In this document: positions 35,057 through 44,624 of the stretch, piece after piece
Layout of the letters: each line of letters starts with the position of its first letter
Numbering within the stretch: the stretch's first letter is position 1
NCBI RefSeq assembly: GCF_009649075.1
Contig: NZ_CP045737.1
Span: 2,728,001-2,792,000 of the forward strand
Direction: 5' to 3'
Length of the DNA: 64,000 nt
Source of the DNA: Aeromicrobium yanjiei
GTDB taxonomy: Bacteria > Actinomycetota > Actinomycetes > Propionibacteriales > Nocardioidaceae
Made by a program: the position numbers and the translations under genes
Notes under the pieces: model-generated
The model's input: the letters and a program-made list of their open reading frames with translations, nothing else
What the model was told of the DNA's origin: nothing
The model's database searches: none

Positions 35057-37108
35057 CTAGCGAAGGAACGCGGCGGCGACGCCGGCGTCCACGGGGATGT
35101 GCAGACCGGTGGTCTGGGTCAGGTCGGGTCCGACCAGCGCGTACACCGCGTTCGCGACGTGGTCCGGCAGGACCTCGCGCTTGAGCAGCGTGCGCTGCGC
35201 GTAGAACGCACCCAGGTCCTTCTCGTCGACTCCGTAGACCGCGGCGCGGTTCGCGCCCCAGCCGCTGGAGAAGATGCCCGAGCCCTGCACGACGCCGTCG
35301 GGATTGATGCCGTTGACCCGCACGCCGTGGCCACCGAGCTCGGCGGCCAGCAGGCGCACCTGGTGGGCCTGGTCGGCCTTGGTCGCCGAGTACGCGATGT
35401 TGTTGGGTCCGGCGAACACCGAGTTCTTGCTGGAGATGTAGACGATGTCGCCACCCAGCCCCTGCTCGATCAGTGCCTTCGCGGCGGTCCGCGAGACCAG
35501 GAACGAGCCCTTGGCCATCACGTTGTGCTGCAGGTCCCAGTCCGCGACGGTCGTGTCCAGCAGCGACTTCGACAGCGACAGACCCGCGTTGTTGACCACG
35601 AGATCAAGACCGCCGAACGCCAGCAGCGTCGCGTCGACAGCGGCCTGGACGGCGTCCTCGTCGGACACGTCGGCCTGGACGCCGATCGCGACGTCGGTGC
35701 CGCCGATCTCGGCGGCCGCGGCCTGAGCCTTGGCCAGGTCGAGGTCGGCGATCGCGACGACCGCACCCTGCGAGGCGAGCTTCTTGGCGATGGCCTTGCC
35801 GATGCCGGACGCGGCACCGGTCACGAGCGCGATGCGGGTCGCGAGGGGCTTCGGCGCGGGCATGCGCTGCAGCTTGGCCTCCTCGAGCGCCCAGTACTCG
35901 ATGCGGAACTTCTCCGCCTCGTCGATCGGGGCGTACGTCGACAGGCCCTCGGCGCCGCGCATCACGTTGATCGCGTTGACGTAGAACTCACCGGCGACGC
36001 GAGCGGTCTGCTTGTCCTTGCCGAAGCTGAACATGCCGACGCCCGGCACCAGGACGATGAGCGGATCGGCGCCGCGGATCGCCGGGCTGTCCGCAACCGC
36101 GTTGCGGTCGTAGTACGCCTGGTAGTCCTCGCGGTACGCGACGTGCAGCTCGCGCAGACGGGAGATCGAGTCCTCGACCGAGGCGTCCGACGGCAGGTCC
36201 AGCACGAGCGGCTTGACCTTGGTGCGCAGGAAGTGGTCAGGGCAGCTCGTGCCGAGCGCGGCAAGACGCGGGTGCTCGGACGAGGCGAGGAAGTCCAGGA
36301 CGACGTCGCTGTCGGTGAAGTGACCGACCATCGGCTTGTCCTGCGAGGCGATCGAGCGGATCGTCGGCACGAGGGCGGCAGCCTTGGCGCGACGCTCGGT
36401 CTCGGGCAGCGGCGCGTAGCCGTCCAGCGCGGGCCCGAAGGGCTCAGGACGCGAGTGCTCGTCGATGTACGCCGCAGCGGTCTCGATGATCCACAGCGAG
36501 TTCTTCTCGGCCTCGTCGGACGTGTCGCCCCACGCGGTGATGCCGTGACCGCCCAGGATGCAGCCGATCGCGTCGGGGTTCTTCGCCTTGATCTCCGCGA
36601 TGTCCAGGCCCAGCTGGAAGCCGGGACGGCGCCACGGCACCCACACGACCTTCCCGCCGAAGATCGTCTGCGTCAGCTGCTCGCCGTCCGCAGCGGTCGC
36701 GATCGCGATGCCGGAGTCCGGGTGCAGGTGGTCCACGTGCGCCGCGTCGACGAGACCGTGCATCGCGGTGTCGATCGACGGCGCGGCGCCGCCCTTGCCG
36801 TGCAGGCAGTAGTCGAACGCGGCGACCATCTCGTCCTCGCGCTCGAGGCCCGGGTAGACGTCGACGAGCGCCCGCATGCGGTCGAGCCGGAGCACGGCCA
36901 GGCCCTGCTCCTTCAACGTGCCGAGGTCTCCTCCGGAGCCCTTCACCCAGAGCAGCTCGACGTCCTCGCCCGTGACGGGGTCGGTCTCGATGCCCTTGGC
37001 GGAGGTGTTGCCGCCCGCGTAGTTGGTGTTCTTGGGGTCGCTGCCGAGGCGGTTGGACCGCGCGATCAGCTCGGCTGCGGTGCCCGATGTCGTGGAGTTC
37101 AGTGTCAT
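35057..37108 (-). CDS. rhaEW: Bifunctional rhamnulose-1-phosphate aldolase / lactaldehyde dehydrogenase
   Basis: This 683-residue fusion has an N-terminal class II aldolase domain with Zn ligands in HVDHLHPDSG (124-133) and GGHGITAWGD; it cleaves L-rhamnulose-1-phosphate to dihydroxyacetone phosphate and L-lactaldehyde. A short-chain dehydrogenase domain starts near 422, with TGAASGIG (430-437) and Tyr573-xxx-Lys577, and would oxidise lactaldehyde to L-lactate. This is the RhaEW type used by many actinobacteria in place of separate RhaD and AldA. It lies between rhaI and rhaB. Joining the two activities channels the reactive aldehyde. Confidence 0.9.
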   Translation of the reverse strand: MTLNSTTSGTAAELIARSNRLGSDPKNTNYAGGNTSAKGIETDPVTGEDVELLWVKGSGGDLGTLKEQGLAVLRLDRMRALVDVYPGLEREDEMVAAFDYCLHGKGGAAPSIDTAMHGLVDAAHVDHLHPDSGIAIATAADGEQLTQTIFGGKVVWVPWRRPGFQLGLDIAEIKAKNPDAIGCILGGHGITAWGDTSDEAEKNSLWIIETAAAYIDEHSRPEPFGPALDGYAPLPETERRAKAAALVPTIRSIASQDKPMVGHFTDSDVVLDFLASSEHPRLAALGTSCPDHFLRTKVKPLVLDLPSDASVEDSISRLRELHVAYREDYQAYYDRNAVADSPAIRGADPLIVLVPGVGMFSFGKDKQTARVAGEFYVNAINVMRGAEGLSTYAPIDEAEKFRIEYWALEEAKLQRMPAPKPLATRIALVTGAASGIGKAIAKKLASQGAVVAIADLDLAKAQAAAAEIGGTDVAIGVQADVSDEDAVQAAVDATLLAFGGLDLVVNNAGLSLSKSLLDTTVADWDLQHNVMAKGSFLVSRTAAKALIEQGLGGDIVYISSKNSVFAGPNNIAYSATKADQAHQVRLLAAELGGHGVRVNGINPDGVVQGSGIFSSGWGANRAAVYGVDEKDLGAFYAQRTLLKREVLPDHVANAVYALVGPDLTQTTGLHIPVDAGVAAAFLR

Positions 37109-37125
37109 GTGAGGTGTCCTGTGTC

Positions 37126-38289
37126 CTAGTTCCAGCTGGCCTGGGTGCCGCCGACTCGCTCGGCCTCGATCTGCTCCTGGTAACCGCTCTCGGCGTACGC
37201 CCGCATGGGGTTGGCCGGCAGTCCCTGCTCCTCGCGCCACGCGGCGAGATCGGCGCGGACGTCGGTGTAGAACGCGTCCATGAAGATCTCGTTGGCGCCC
37301 AGCACGTCGCCCTCGTCCTGAGCCTGCTGGAGCGCTGCGGTGTCGAGCATCAGCGCTCGCGCCGTCATCTCCTGCACGTTGAGGACCGAGCGGATCTGCC
37401 CCGGGATCTTCTTCTCGATGTTGTGGCACTGGTCGAGCATGAACGCGACGTCACTGTCGGGGCCGTAGCCGCCGCCACGGACGACCTCGACCATGATGCG
37501 GAACAGCTGGAACGGGTCCGCCGAGCCCACGATCAGGTCGTCGTCGGCGTAGAACCGGCTGTTGAAGTCGAAGGAGCCGAGCTTCCCGAGGCGCAGGAGC
37601 TGCGCGACGATGAACTCGATGTTGGTGCCCGGCGCGTGGTGGCCGGTGTCGAGGCACACGAACGCCTTCTCGCCCAGCGCGGCGACCTGCACGTACGACG
37701 TGCCCCAGTCCGGGACGTCCGTGTGGTAGAACGCCGGCTCGAAGAACTTGTACTCCAGCACGAGGCGCTGGTCGTCGCCGATGCGGTCGTAGATCGTCGA
37801 CAGCGACTCGGCGAGCCGGTCCTGCCGGCCACGCATGTCGCCCTGGCCGGGGTAGTTCGTGCCCTCGGCGAGCCAGATCTTCAGGTCGCGCGAGCCCGTC
37901 TGGTCCATGACGTCGACACATGCCAGGTGGTGGTCGATGGCCTTCTGCCGGATGCGCTTGTCGGTGTGCGTCAGCGCGCCGAGCTTGTAGTCGTCGTCCT
38001 GGAAGGTGTTGGAGTTGATCGTGCCGAGCCCGATGCCGAGATCCTCGGCGTAGCGCCGCAGGGCGGCGAAGTCGTCGACCAGGTCCCACGGGATGTGCAG
38101 GGAGACGAGCGGCGCGAGGCCCGTGAAGCGGTTGACGGTCGCGGCATCGGCGATCTTCTCCTCGACCGTACGTGGGGTGCCGGCCGAGCCGAACACCTTG
38201 AACCGGGTACCGGAGTTGCCGTAGGCCCAGGACGGGACCTCGATGGCCTGTCCTGCGAGCTGCGCGCTGATCGCGCTGAAAGTCGTCAT
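37126..38289 (-). CDS. rhaI: L-rhamnose isomerase (RhaI type)
   Basis: This 387-residue TIM-barrel isomerase converts L-rhamnose to L-rhamnulose. It belongs to the RhaI branch (xylose-isomerase-like superfamily), not E. coli RhaA. Stretches include EVPSWAYGNSGTRFKVF, SLHIPWDLVDDF, KIWLAEGTNYPGQ, LVLEYKFFEPAFYHTDVPDW, CLDTGHHAPGTNIEF and FMLDQCHNIEKK, with the acidic and His residues that bind two Mn2+. It is first in its operon, with a LacI-type operator about 45 bases upstream. Confidence 0.93.
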   Translation of the reverse strand: MTTFSAISAQLAGQAIEVPSWAYGNSGTRFKVFGSAGTPRTVEEKIADAATVNRFTGLAPLVSLHIPWDLVDDFAALRRYAEDLGIGLGTINSNTFQDDDYKLGALTHTDKRIRQKAIDHHLACVDVMDQTGSRDLKIWLAEGTNYPGQGDMRGRQDRLAESLSTIYDRIGDDQRLVLEYKFFEPAFYHTDVPDWGTSYVQVAALGEKAFVCLDTGHHAPGTNIEFIVAQLLRLGKLGSFDFNSRFYADDDLIVGSADPFQLFRIMVEVVRGGGYGPDSDVAFMLDQCHNIEKKIPGQIRSVLNVQEMTARALMLDTAALQQAQDEGDVLGANEIFMDAFYTDVRADLAAWREEQGLPANPMRAYAESGYQEQIEAERVGGTQASWN

Positions 38290-38333
38290 CGTCTGCTTCT
38301 CTCGTTCCGCGGCGCCCGCTCGGCGCCTGCGCG

Positions 38334-38347
38334 TTAAATCGATTCAA
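38334..38347. promoter_or_regulatory. LacI-family operator before rhaI
   Basis: TTAAATCGATTCAA is nearly palindromic around TCGA. Closely related sites lie before the importer operon (43496-43509) and before the LacI gene (43563-43576), so one regulator probably governs all three transcripts. Confidence 0.75.
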
Positions 38348-38380
38348 TCACACGGTCATGCGTCCCGCCACCGACGTACG

Positions 38381-38725
38381 TCAGGCGGTGGGACGGTCCA
38401 GCTGGTCCTCCAGGTGGAAGACCTCCTCGAGCTCCAGGAAGCCCGTGTCGGGAGCGGCGTCGCCGAGGTCGACGAAGAACTCGGCCATCTCGGCCTGCCA
38501 GCGTCCGTTCACCTCGGTGCGCGCCATGCCCTCCTGCGCGTCCCGCAGGGACGGGGTCTCGAAGTAGCCGATCAACAGGCCGTCGGGACGCAGGAAGAGC
38601 GAGTAGTTGTGCCAGCCGGTGTCGGCCAGCGCTCGGAGCATGTCCGGCCAGACCGCTGCGTGGCGCCGCTTGTACTCCTCGATGCGCTCGGGCTTGACCT
38701 GGAGCTGGAAGCAGACGCGACGCAT
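38381..38725 (-). CDS. rhaM: L-rhamnose mutarotase
   Basis: This 114-residue protein interconverts alpha and beta anomers of L-rhamnose. Family features are RRVCFQLQVKPERIEEYKRR, HAAVWPDML with the conserved His/Trp/Pro, GWHNYSLFL, GYFETPS and an acidic C-terminus after MAEFF. ATG 38725 gives normal length; an upstream in-frame start lies in GC-rich spacer. It follows the sugar-binding protein gene after a strong hairpin, so its expression may be lower than the importer's. Confidence 0.9.
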   Translation of the reverse strand: MRRVCFQLQVKPERIEEYKRRHAAVWPDMLRALADTGWHNYSLFLRPDGLLIGYFETPSLRDAQEGMARTEVNGRWQAEMAEFFVDLGDAAPDTGFLELEEVFHLEDQLDRPTA

Positions 38726-38763
38726 CGCACGGGGCCTTTCTCGCCGGGGAAGTGTGAGGGGGT

Positions 38764-38796
38764 GCCCGGCCGGCGGCACGAGGCCGCCGGCCGGGC
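38764..38796 (-). terminator. Intercistronic hairpin between rhaS and rhaM
   Basis: A perfect 14-bp stem (GCCCGGCCGGCGGC / GCCGCCGGCCGGGC) with a 5-base loop lies 14 bases after the binding-protein stop and 38 bases before rhaM. It may partly terminate transcription, or protect the 3' end of the highly expressed binding-protein mRNA. Confidence 0.65.
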
Positions 38797-38809
38797 GCGG
38801 TTCATCGAC

Positions 38810-39844
38810 TCAGAAGTCGAAGTCGCCGATGTTGTCCTTGTTGAACTCGAACGGGTCGCCCAGCACGACGACGCCGTCCTTGCCGACGGTGTAGTCACCG
38901 AGCTTGCCGGCGGTGAACTTGTCACCCTCCTTGCCCGAGATGTCGCCGTCGACGAGCGCCTTGGCCGCGAATGCCGCCAGGTAGCCGAGGTCCTCGGGGT
39001 TCCACAGCGCGAACGCATCGACGGTGCCGTTCTCGACGTACTCACGCATCTGGTTCGGCGTGCCGAGGCCCGTGACCTTGACCTTGCCCTTGTAGTCCGA
39101 GTCGGACACGTAGCGCGCGGCCGCGGCGATGCCGACGGTCGTGGGCGAGACGATGCCCTTGAGCTTCGGGTACTTCTGCAGCAGCGCCGACGTCTTGTCG
39201 AACGACGTCTGGTCGTCATCGTTGCCGTAGACCGTGTCGACGAGCTCGATGTCGGGGTGGTTGGCCTCGAGGTCCTTCTTCATGAGGTCGATCCACGTGT
39301 TCTGGTTGGTGGCGTTGGCCGCGGCCGACAGGATCGCGATCTGGCCCTTGCCACCGATCTGCTCGGCGATCATCTTGACCTGCACCTTGGCGATGCCCTC
39401 GGCGCTGGCCTGGTTGATGAACAGGTCGCGGTACTCCGGCTCGACGTCGGAGTCGAACGTGACGACCTTGGTGCCCGCGTCGCGAGCCTCCTCCAGTGCG
39501 TCACCGATGGCCTTGGGGTCGTTGGCCGAGACGACGAGCGCGTTGACGCCCTGCTGCGCCGCGGTGTTGATGAACGGGACCTGCGCGTCGGGGCTGGCCT
39601 CCTGCGGGCCGACCTCGGAGAACTTGCCGCCGAACTCCTTGACGGCGGTCTTGCCGCCCTTGTCGCTCGTGTCGAAGTACGGGTTGCCCAGGTTCTTGGG
39701 CAAGAAGGTGACCGAGACGGACTTGCCGTCCGTGCCGCTTCCACTGCCCTCGCTGCTGTCGCTGCCGCCGCACGCGGAGAGCGTGAGCGCAGCGCTGGCA
39801 ACCAGTGCCGTCAGGGCGCTGGCCCGCTTCTTGTTGAACTTCAT
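38810..39844 (-). CDS. rhaS: Rhamnose ABC transporter substrate-binding lipoprotein
   Basis: This 344-residue lipoprotein has lipobox LSAC with Cys25 and a periplasmic-binding type I (sugar) fold: TFLPKNLGNPYFDTSDKGGK, ALVVSANDP, KVVTFDSDVE, GIVSPTTVG and VTGLGTPNQMREYV. It matches the RhaS family of L-rhamnose importers. It overlaps the permease stop by 4 bases and is the last of the four importer genes before the hairpin. Confidence 0.9.
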   Translation of the reverse strand: MKFNKKRASALTALVASAALTLSACGGSDSSEGSGSGTDGKSVSVTFLPKNLGNPYFDTSDKGGKTAVKEFGGKFSEVGPQEASPDAQVPFINTAAQQGVNALVVSANDPKAIGDALEEARDAGTKVVTFDSDVEPEYRDLFINQASAEGIAKVQVKMIAEQIGGKGQIAILSAAANATNQNTWIDLMKKDLEANHPDIELVDTVYGNDDDQTSFDKTSALLQKYPKLKGIVSPTTVGIAAAARYVSDSDYKGKVKVTGLGTPNQMREYVENGTVDAFALWNPEDLGYLAAFAAKALVDGDISGKEGDKFTAGKLGDYTVGKDGVVVLGDPFEFNKDNIGDFDF

Positions 39845-40935
39845 TCGTTCTTCCCTTCGGTGTGAGCTGACGCCAGCTGCTGGCGCTCATCGGGGCGAGA
39901 GCCGCCCCGCTTCTTGATCCCTGTCGTCGCCCGAGAGACCGCGGACAGGAAGCTGGTGGACATCACGGAGATCACGAGGAGCAAGCCGATGATGATGTTG
40001 ATGATGTTGTCGGTGACGTCCTCCAGGCGCAGTGCGCTGGAGATGACACCGATCAGCAGGACGCCGGGGATGACGCCGTGCAGCGCCCCCCGTCCGCCGA
40101 AGATGGACACGCCGCCGAGCAGGACCGCCGCGATGACGCGCATCTCCATGCCGGTCGCGTTGTCGCCACGCGCACTGCCGAACCGCAACGTGAAGTAGAC
40201 ACCTGCGAACGCGGCGACCGCTCCGGCCATCACGAACAGCAAGAACTTGGTGCGGGCCACGTTGACGCCGGTGAAGTGGGCGGCCTCGTCGTTCAGGCCG
40301 ATGTCGAAGATCCCCCGGCCGAACGAGGTGAAGTGCAGGAGCACGATGAAGAAGATCGCCAGCACCAGGAACGGGATCATGATGACCGGATAGCTGCTGT
40401 CGCCGATCCGGTCCTTGGCCAGATCGGTCCACTTCTCGGGGAAGTCGGTCACAGCCGTGGTGCCGAGCAGACCGACCGCGAGACCGCGGTAGAGCGCGAG
40501 CGTGCCGATCGTCACGGCCAGGGAGGGCAGCCCGACGTACGCGATGAGGAAGCCGTTGAACGCCCCGCACACGATGCCGACCGCGATCGCCACGAGCGCA
40601 GCCGACGGGATCGACCAGCCGCTCTGGTGCAGGTCGCCGACCAGGACGCTGCTGAGCCCGACCACGCTGGCGACCGACAGGTCGATCTCCCCCGTGATGA
40701 TGATGAGCGTCATGGGCAGGGCGATCAGCAGGATCGGTGCGAGGTCGAGCAGCAGGTAGTAGACCGTCAGCGGGCCGTCGAAGGCCGGGACCTCGCTGCG
40801 CGAGTAGAAGAACACGACGAGCAGCAGCGCGATGACGGCGAACTCGCGGGTCAGGATGACGCGCTGCCACAACGGCTTGGCATAGGACGCGTACGTGCGC
40901 CTGGTCGTGGTCGCGGGGTCTGTGGTGGTGGTCAT
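39841..40935 (-). CDS. rhaQ: Rhamnose ABC transporter permease
   Basis: This 364-residue BPD_transp_2 permease has about nine hydrophobic segments. Motifs include ITGEIDLSVASVVGLSSVLV, VGLPSLAVTIGTLALYRGLA, the cytoplasmic coupling stretch GLNDEAAHFTGVNVARTKFL, and VIAAVLLGGVSIFGGRGALH. It is the second permease of the heterodimer with the upstream gene. It overlaps both neighbours by 4 bases (ATGA), a fully coupled cassette. The P/Q assignment between the two permeases is by order only. Confidence 0.85.
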   Translation of the reverse strand: MTTTTDPATTTRRTYASYAKPLWQRVILTREFAVIALLLVVFFYSRSEVPAFDGPLTVYYLLLDLAPILLIALPMTLIIITGEIDLSVASVVGLSSVLVGDLHQSGWSIPSAALVAIAVGIVCGAFNGFLIAYVGLPSLAVTIGTLALYRGLAVGLLGTTAVTDFPEKWTDLAKDRIGDSSYPVIMIPFLVLAIFFIVLLHFTSFGRGIFDIGLNDEAAHFTGVNVARTKFLLFVMAGAVAAFAGVYFTLRFGSARGDNATGMEMRVIAAVLLGGVSIFGGRGALHGVIPGVLLIGVISSALRLEDVTDNIINIIIGLLLVISVMSTSFLSAVSRATTGIKKRGGSRPDERQQLASAHTEGKNE

Positions 40936-41959
40936 GATGCGTCCCTCGCCTCGATGAGCTTGCGCGATCTACGGACGGCGAGGAGCCGGTCCAGGACGAT
41001 CGCGCCGATGATGAGCACGCCGACGACGGCCTGCTGCCAGAAGTCCTGCACGCCGATGATGGGCAGAGCACGGTTGATCGTGATGAGCAGCCAGGCTCCG
41101 ATCGCGGCGCCCCAGACCGATCCGCTGCCGCCGAAGATCGCGACGCCGCCGATCACGGCCGCGCCGATCGCCTGCAGCTCGATGCCGCTGCCGGCGTTGG
41201 AGGCGACCGTGCCGTAGCGGGCCGCGAACAGCACGCCGGCGAGACCGGCCAGGGCGCCGCACAGGACGAACGCACCGGCGACGCGACGGCGCACCTTCAG
41301 GCCGTAGAGGTGGGCGGCATCAGGATCGGACCCGATCGCGTAGAGCTCACGCCCGCCGCGAGTGGTCCGCAGGTAGTAGCCCACCGCGACCAGCACCACG
41401 ACGGCGATGATCGTGAGCACCGGGATGGACAGGATCGACTTGGTGCCGAGGGACAGGAATCCCGACGGCATGTCGGAGGCGTTGATGCGGTTGCTGCCGG
41501 CCCACTCGAGGACCACGCCGCGGTAGATGTAGAGCGTCCCGAGGGTGATGACCAGCGCGGGGACCCTGCCGAACGCCACGAGCAGACCGTTGATCAGTCC
41601 GAGCCCGGCGCCGACGGCGATGCCGATGACGAACACCAGCACGATCGGGATGCCCGGGTTGTCGACGAAGAGCCGGCCCGTCAGGTACGCGGTGAGTGCC
41701 AGCGTCGAGCCGACCGAGAGGTCGATGTTGCGGGTGATGATGACCACCGACTGGCCGACCGCCAGCAGGAGCAGGATCGCCGGGGCCAGCAGCAGGTCAC
41801 GCCAGCTGTCGCTGCTGAACAGGAACGACTGGCGCTGCGACGTCGCGGCGAGCACGACCAGCACGAGCACCAGCGCGATGGCTGACTCACGAGAGGTGAG
41901 GAGCGTCGAGACGAACCGCTGGGCGGACGACTTCCTGCTCGGGGCGACGAGGGTGTCGG

Positions 41960-41963
<4 letters not shown>
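40932..41963 (-). CDS. rhaP: Rhamnose ABC transporter permease
   Basis: This 343-residue BPD_transp_2 permease shows ITRNIDLSVGSTLALTAYLT, GRVPALVITLGTLYIYRGVV, the coupling stretch GSDPDAAHLYGLKVRRRV and IGAAVIGGVAIFGGSGSVWG. It pairs with the next permease. ATG 41963 overlaps the ATPase stop; a longer in-frame start would extend it back into the ATPase gene and has no homologous sequence. It is predicted to lie in the cytoplasmic membrane. Confidence 0.87.
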
Positions 41964-43468
<1,505 letters not shown>

Positions 43469-43495
43469 GTGATCTCCGTGATCTGTACGGCGTCT

Positions 43496-43509
43496 TTGAA
43501 TCGTTTTAA
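43496..43509. promoter_or_regulatory. LacI-family operator before importer operon
   Basis: TTGAATCGTTTTAA shares TTRAATCG with the sites at 38334 and 43563. It lies 28 bases before the ATPase start, in the divergent region with the LacI gene. Confidence 0.7.
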
Positions 43510-43562
43510 TGTACAACTCCGAGACTGTAGGTCGGCAATCGCGGGTTCGTCAACCCGTTTGG

Positions 43563-43576
43563 TTAAATCGTGTTAA
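43563..43576. promoter_or_regulatory. LacI-family operator overlapping the lacI-type promoter
   Basis: TTAAATCGTGTTAA, extended to GG...CC on both sides (43561-43578), overlaps the -10 box TAACCT (43574-43579). That box is followed by 7 bases and ATG 43587 (leaderless). This suggests tight autorepression. Confidence 0.7.
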
Positions 43577-43586
43577 CCTCCTCGAC

Positions 43587-44597
43587 ATGCCCGTGGCCCA
43601 GGTGCGTGACGTCGCCGCTCTGGCCGGCGTGTCCCCCGCGACGGTGTCCAATGCGCTGAACCACCCGTCGAAGGTCTCCCCCGACACGTTCGCGCGCATC
43701 CAGGCGGCCATCGACGAGCTGGGCTACATCCGCAACGATGCAGCGCGGCAGCTCCGGGCCGGCACCAACCGCGCGATCGGCATGATCGTGCTCGACATCG
43801 GCAACCCGTTCTTCACCGACGTCGCGCGTGGCGTGGAGGACGTCCTGCTCGACCAGCAGCGCCCGCTCATCCTCGGCAACAGCGCCCAGCAGCCCGCGCG
43901 CGAGACCAACTACCTCGACCTGTTCGAGCAGCAGCGCATGGACGGCGTGCTCATCACGCCGGTCGGTGACGTCCTGGACCGGCTGCGGCGACTGCGCGAC
44001 CGTGGGACGAGCGTCGTGCTGGTCGACCGCATGACCCGCGCGAAGGAGTTCTCCTCGGTCGCCCTCGACGACAAGATGGGCGGTCGCATCGCGACCGAGC
44101 ACCTGCTGGCGACGGGCCGCGAGCGCATCGTGTTCATCGGCGGGCCGGCCAAGATCACCCAGGTCAAGACCCGTCTCGCTGCCGCCCGGCTCGCCGTCGA
44201 GCAGCACGGTGGTGCCGCCGAGCTCACGTTCGTGGAGACCGATGCCATGAACGCCGAGGCGGGTCGCGCCGGCGTCGAGCAGCTCCTCGCGCTGCCCGCC
44301 AAGCAGCGTCCCGATGCGGTCTTCGCAGCCAACGACCTCATCGCCCTCGGCGTGCTGCAGGCGCTGACGCTCGCCGGGCTACGCGTGCCGGACGACATCG
44401 CGATCATCGGCTACGACGACATCGACTTCGCCGCGTCGGCGGCCATCCCGCTGTCGTCGGTGCGTCAGCCGGCACACGACATGGGCTCGGTCGCCGCGAG
44501 GACGCTGATCGGCGTCATCGCCGACCCCGCGGGCTCGAAGGTCCAGCACGTCACGCTCAAGCCGCAGCTCGTCGTCCGCCGCTCGACCGGGGGCTAG
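43587..44597 (+). CDS. LacI-family regulator of rhamnose genes (RhaR-like)
   Basis: This 336-residue repressor has helix-turn-helix and hinge VRDVAALAGVSPATVSNALN then VRIQAAID-like helices (residues 5-50), and a periplasmic-binding-like effector domain (GMIVLDIGNPFFTDVARG, DGVLITPVGD, DAVFAANDLIALGVLQALT, IIGYDDIDFA). It is divergent from the rhamnose importer. Three sites of one type, at its own, the importer's and the rhaI promoters, define the local regulon. L-rhamnose or rhamnulose is the probable inducer (inference). Confidence 0.9.
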   Translation: MPVAQVRDVAALAGVSPATVSNALNHPSKVSPDTFARIQAAIDELGYIRNDAARQLRAGTNRAIGMIVLDIGNPFFTDVARGVEDVLLDQQRPLILGNSAQQPARETNYLDLFEQQRMDGVLITPVGDVLDRLRRLRDRGTSVVLVDRMTRAKEFSSVALDDKMGGRIATEHLLATGRERIVFIGGPAKITQVKTRLAAARLAVEQHGGAAELTFVETDAMNAEAGRAGVEQLLALPAKQRPDAVFAANDLIALGVLQALTLAGLRVPDDIAIIGYDDIDFAASAAIPLSSVRQPAHDMGSVAARTLIGVIADPAGSKVQHVTLKPQLVVRRSTGG

Positions 44598-44624
44598 TCC
44601 AGCGCCGCGCCCGACGCCGGACCA

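Noticed and set aside
38243-39865. Open frame of 540 codons on the plus strand over rhaM and rhaS
   Set aside because: Antisense to both genes and to the hairpin between them; no motif.
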